60,124 nt of DNA. Origin: Bacteroidota bacterium (lineage in GTDB: Bacteria; Bacteroidota; Bacteroidia; Flavobacteriales; Schleiferiaceae). The stretch covers positions 12,511-72,634 of the forward strand of contig PZPB01000006.1 in NCBI GenBank assembly GCA_003045865.1, in the 5' to 3' direction. A program made the translations under genes and the position numbers. The first letter of the stretch is position 1. Each line of letters opens with the position of its first letter. A model generated the notes under the pieces. The model was not told the origin of the DNA and did not search any database. It saw only the letters and a program-made list of their open reading frames with translations. Of this stretch, positions 59,985 to 60,124 are shown in pieces.

Positions 59985-60124
59985 TTAGAGGGAATCAACA
60001 GGGTCTTCAAGCTTGTCAATTACTTTGGTGTCGCGGGTGTTTTTTTGCACCGCGATAGCCGAAAATAAGGCGAGGGTAAAAGCCATTCCGTAAAAGCCTT
60101 TTTCACTTAAAAGTAGATCTGCAT
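59985..60124 (-). CDS. YiaA/B-like two-helix membrane protein (partial)
   Basis: Only the last 45 codons are in the window (stop at 59985-59987); the gene continues past 60124. The readable end is [20 protein letters not shown] and then VQKNTRD, the pattern of the second helix of YiaA/B domain inner-membrane proteins, followed by a short acidic tail. Function of the family is unknown. An imperfect hairpin (CCTCT/AGAGG, TTAGAGA/TCTCTAA at 59941-59991) overlaps its 3' end. Confidence 0.6.
   Translation of the reverse strand, partial: ADLLLSEKGFYGMAFTLALFSAIAVQKNTRDTKVIDKLEDPVDSL

Overview
The window looks like chromosomal DNA from a member of the Bacteroidota, most likely a marine Flavobacteriales relative. 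Three things point there: several large secreted proteins end in type IX secretion (T9SS) sorting domains (YPNPT/YPNPA followed by a short beta domain); many genes are preceded by TAnnTTTG-type -7 boxes rather than sigma70 boxes; and several families are typical of this phylum (DUF5687 permease, DUF3078, fused two-component E1 dehydrogenase, MutS2 with a basic tail). I saw no rRNA, tRNA, CRISPR array, prophage or intact insertion sequence.

The main theme is aerobic phenylacetate (phenylacetyl-CoA) degradation, spread over about 38 kb in four blocks. At 0.5-4.4 kb, paaE (reductase, minus strand) diverges from paaABCD (epoxidase and its maturation factor). At 11.1-19.5 kb, ten co-oriented genes encode PaaG, PaaH, a DUF5687 ABC exporter with its ATPase, a small [2Fe-2S] ferredoxin, an unknown 163-aa protein, PaaI thioesterase, a Nudix/winged-helix regulator with a perfect palindrome in front of it, PaaJ thiolase and PaaY. 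At 36.3-39.2 kb lie PaaZ and an atypical crotonase. Together these cover ring epoxidation, isomerisation, ring opening, beta-oxidation and detoxification of dead-end intermediates. The phenylacetate-CoA ligase PaaK and a canonical PaaF hydratase are not in the window.

Between the first two blocks (4.4-11.1 kb) is a more variable stretch: REP-like intergenic repeats, a secreted T9SS subtilisin, a Fic protein, a HigBA-type toxin-antitoxin pair, and a T9SS secreted protein whose promoter/start region exists twice as a ~133-bp direct repeat around the island. A 2857-residue modular T9SS protein (20.1-28.7 kb) and a 1315-residue relative (49.2-53.1 kb) share an FN3 variant and jelly-roll-type domains.

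The rest is mixed housekeeping and envelope functions: a prolyl oligopeptidase lipoprotein, a fasciclin lipoprotein, a KAS III-like enzyme, a three-gene overlapping operon (arylsulfotransferase-like protein, a 46-residue membrane microprotein, a membrane-anchored sulfotransferase), DUF3078, a fused E1 oxo-acid dehydrogenase, an M28 peptidase coupled to a DUF819 membrane protein, MutS2, a CDGSH protein, LysRS, an outer-membrane barrel, a decayed YoeB-type toxin, PAP2, RpoN, a phospholipase D lipoprotein and, running off the right edge, a YiaA/B-like membrane protein. All assignments come from reading motifs and translations; no database search was possible.
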